Source: Candidatus Kuenenia stuttgartensis (GTDB lineage Bacteria > Planctomycetota > Planctomycetia > Isosphaerales > Isosphaeraceae). Taken from it: DNA of 5,845 nucleotides. Positions 5,488-5,845 of this stretch are shown in pieces (position 1 is the stretch's first letter; every line of letters begins with the position of its first letter). The position numbers and the translations under genes are program-made. The notes beneath the pieces were generated by a model. It was given only the letters and a program-made list of their open reading frames with translations, was not told the DNA's origin and did no database searches. The stretch covers positions 1 through 5,845 of the forward strand of contig CAMBZY010000225.1 in assembly GCA_945872325.1 (NCBI GenBank), read 5' to 3'.

Positions 5488-5845
5488 ATGAGTAGAAGAA
5501 CACCAGCCGCATCACCCGCACCTCGAACACGAACACCACGCAAATCCAATACTCAGGCGAAGTCCCTGAGTACCGAAACAATGTCTCTGGTACATGCTCC
5601 GAATGGGATTGATCTGTCGTATACAGACATGGCGATCCCTGAACCTGCGATGTTCTTAAACCGTGAATTGGGATGGCTTTCATTCAATCAGCGTGTGCTT
5701 GAGGAGGCGCGTGACTCGAGTGTCCCGCTGCTGGAACGGGTTCGCTTCATGGCGATATCGGCCTCGAATCTGGACGAATTTTTTGAAGTCCGTGTGGCTG
5801 GCCTGCAAGCTCAGTATTACGACAACGTTGAGCCTCAAGATGTTG
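5488..5845 (+). CDS. ppk1: Polyphosphate kinase 1, N-terminal part only
   Basis: PPK1 reversibly moves the terminal phosphate of ATP onto polyphosphate. Only the first 119 codons are in the window; the catalytic histidines and the rest of the protein lie beyond the right edge. FLNRELGWLSFNQRVLEEA (from residue 56), VPLLERVRFMAISASNLDEF and FEVRVAGL match the PPK1 N-domain. Asn94 aligns with the E. coli residue Asn45, reported to contact the adenine base. The ATG at 5488 is 3 bases after the nfo stop and gives a 55-residue lead rich in Arg, Pro, Ser and Thr before the conserved domain. In-frame ATGs at 5581 and 5629 are alternatives; 5629 would give an N-terminus as short as that of E. coli PPK1. 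None has a convincing ribosome binding site. The family is certain; the start is not. The tight spacing suggests co-transcription with nfo. Confidence 0.93.
   Translation, partial: MSRRTPAASPAPRTRTPRKSNTQAKSLSTETMSLVHAPNGIDLSYTDMAIPEPAMFLNRELGWLSFNQRVLEEARDSSVPLLERVRFMAISASNLDEFFEVRVAGLQAQYYDNVEPQDV

Overview
The window reads as ordinary chromosome from a member of the Planctomycetota. The main reason is the tandem pair at the left end: the C-terminus of a DUF1549/DUF1553 protein (planctomycete cytochrome/PSD1 type) followed by a Tat-exported DUF1501 protein. This arrangement is expanded in planctomycetes. Base composition is moderate (roughly half GC by eye), most genes have weak or no Shine-Dalgarno sequence, and all six genes I support are on the + strand. 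I cannot name the genus from the sequence alone.

Layout. (1) Bases 1-450: 3' end of the DUF1553 gene, cut by the window edge. (2) Bases 466-1944: the DUF1501 gene, 15 bases downstream with a clear ribosome binding site, so very likely co-transcribed. (3) Bases 1945-2103: a gap with three successive inverted repeats, probably the end of the first transcription unit. (4) Bases 2104-2673: a small polytopic membrane protein that I do not recognise. (5) Bases 2674-2874: a gap with the best promoter in the window (CTGACA, 17 bases, TATAAT), a dyad over the -10 box, a perfect 14-base palindrome and a leader hairpin. (6) Bases 2875-4548: an ABC-F ATPase, almost certainly EttA, the energy-dependent translational throttle. 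(7) Bases 4621-5484: endonuclease IV (nfo) with all nine metal ligands. (8) Bases 5488 to the right edge: start of polyphosphate kinase 1 (ppk1), three bases after the nfo stop.

How the genes relate. DUF1553 and DUF1501 form one exported/periplasmic module of unknown biochemistry. EttA, Nfo and PPK1 run in the same direction with short gaps (72 and 3 bases) and may be one unit under the promoter near 2713-2741. EttA responds to ATP/ADP state at the ribosome, PPK1 stores ATP phosphate as polyphosphate, and Nfo repairs abasic and oxidised DNA. A stress/energy theme is possible but is inference from adjacency.

I found no tRNA, rRNA, CRISPR array, insertion sequence or phage element. I do not see a clearly new biological system. 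The points most worth a second look are the structured leader of the EttA gene, the unassigned membrane protein, and the hairpin cluster after DUF1501.
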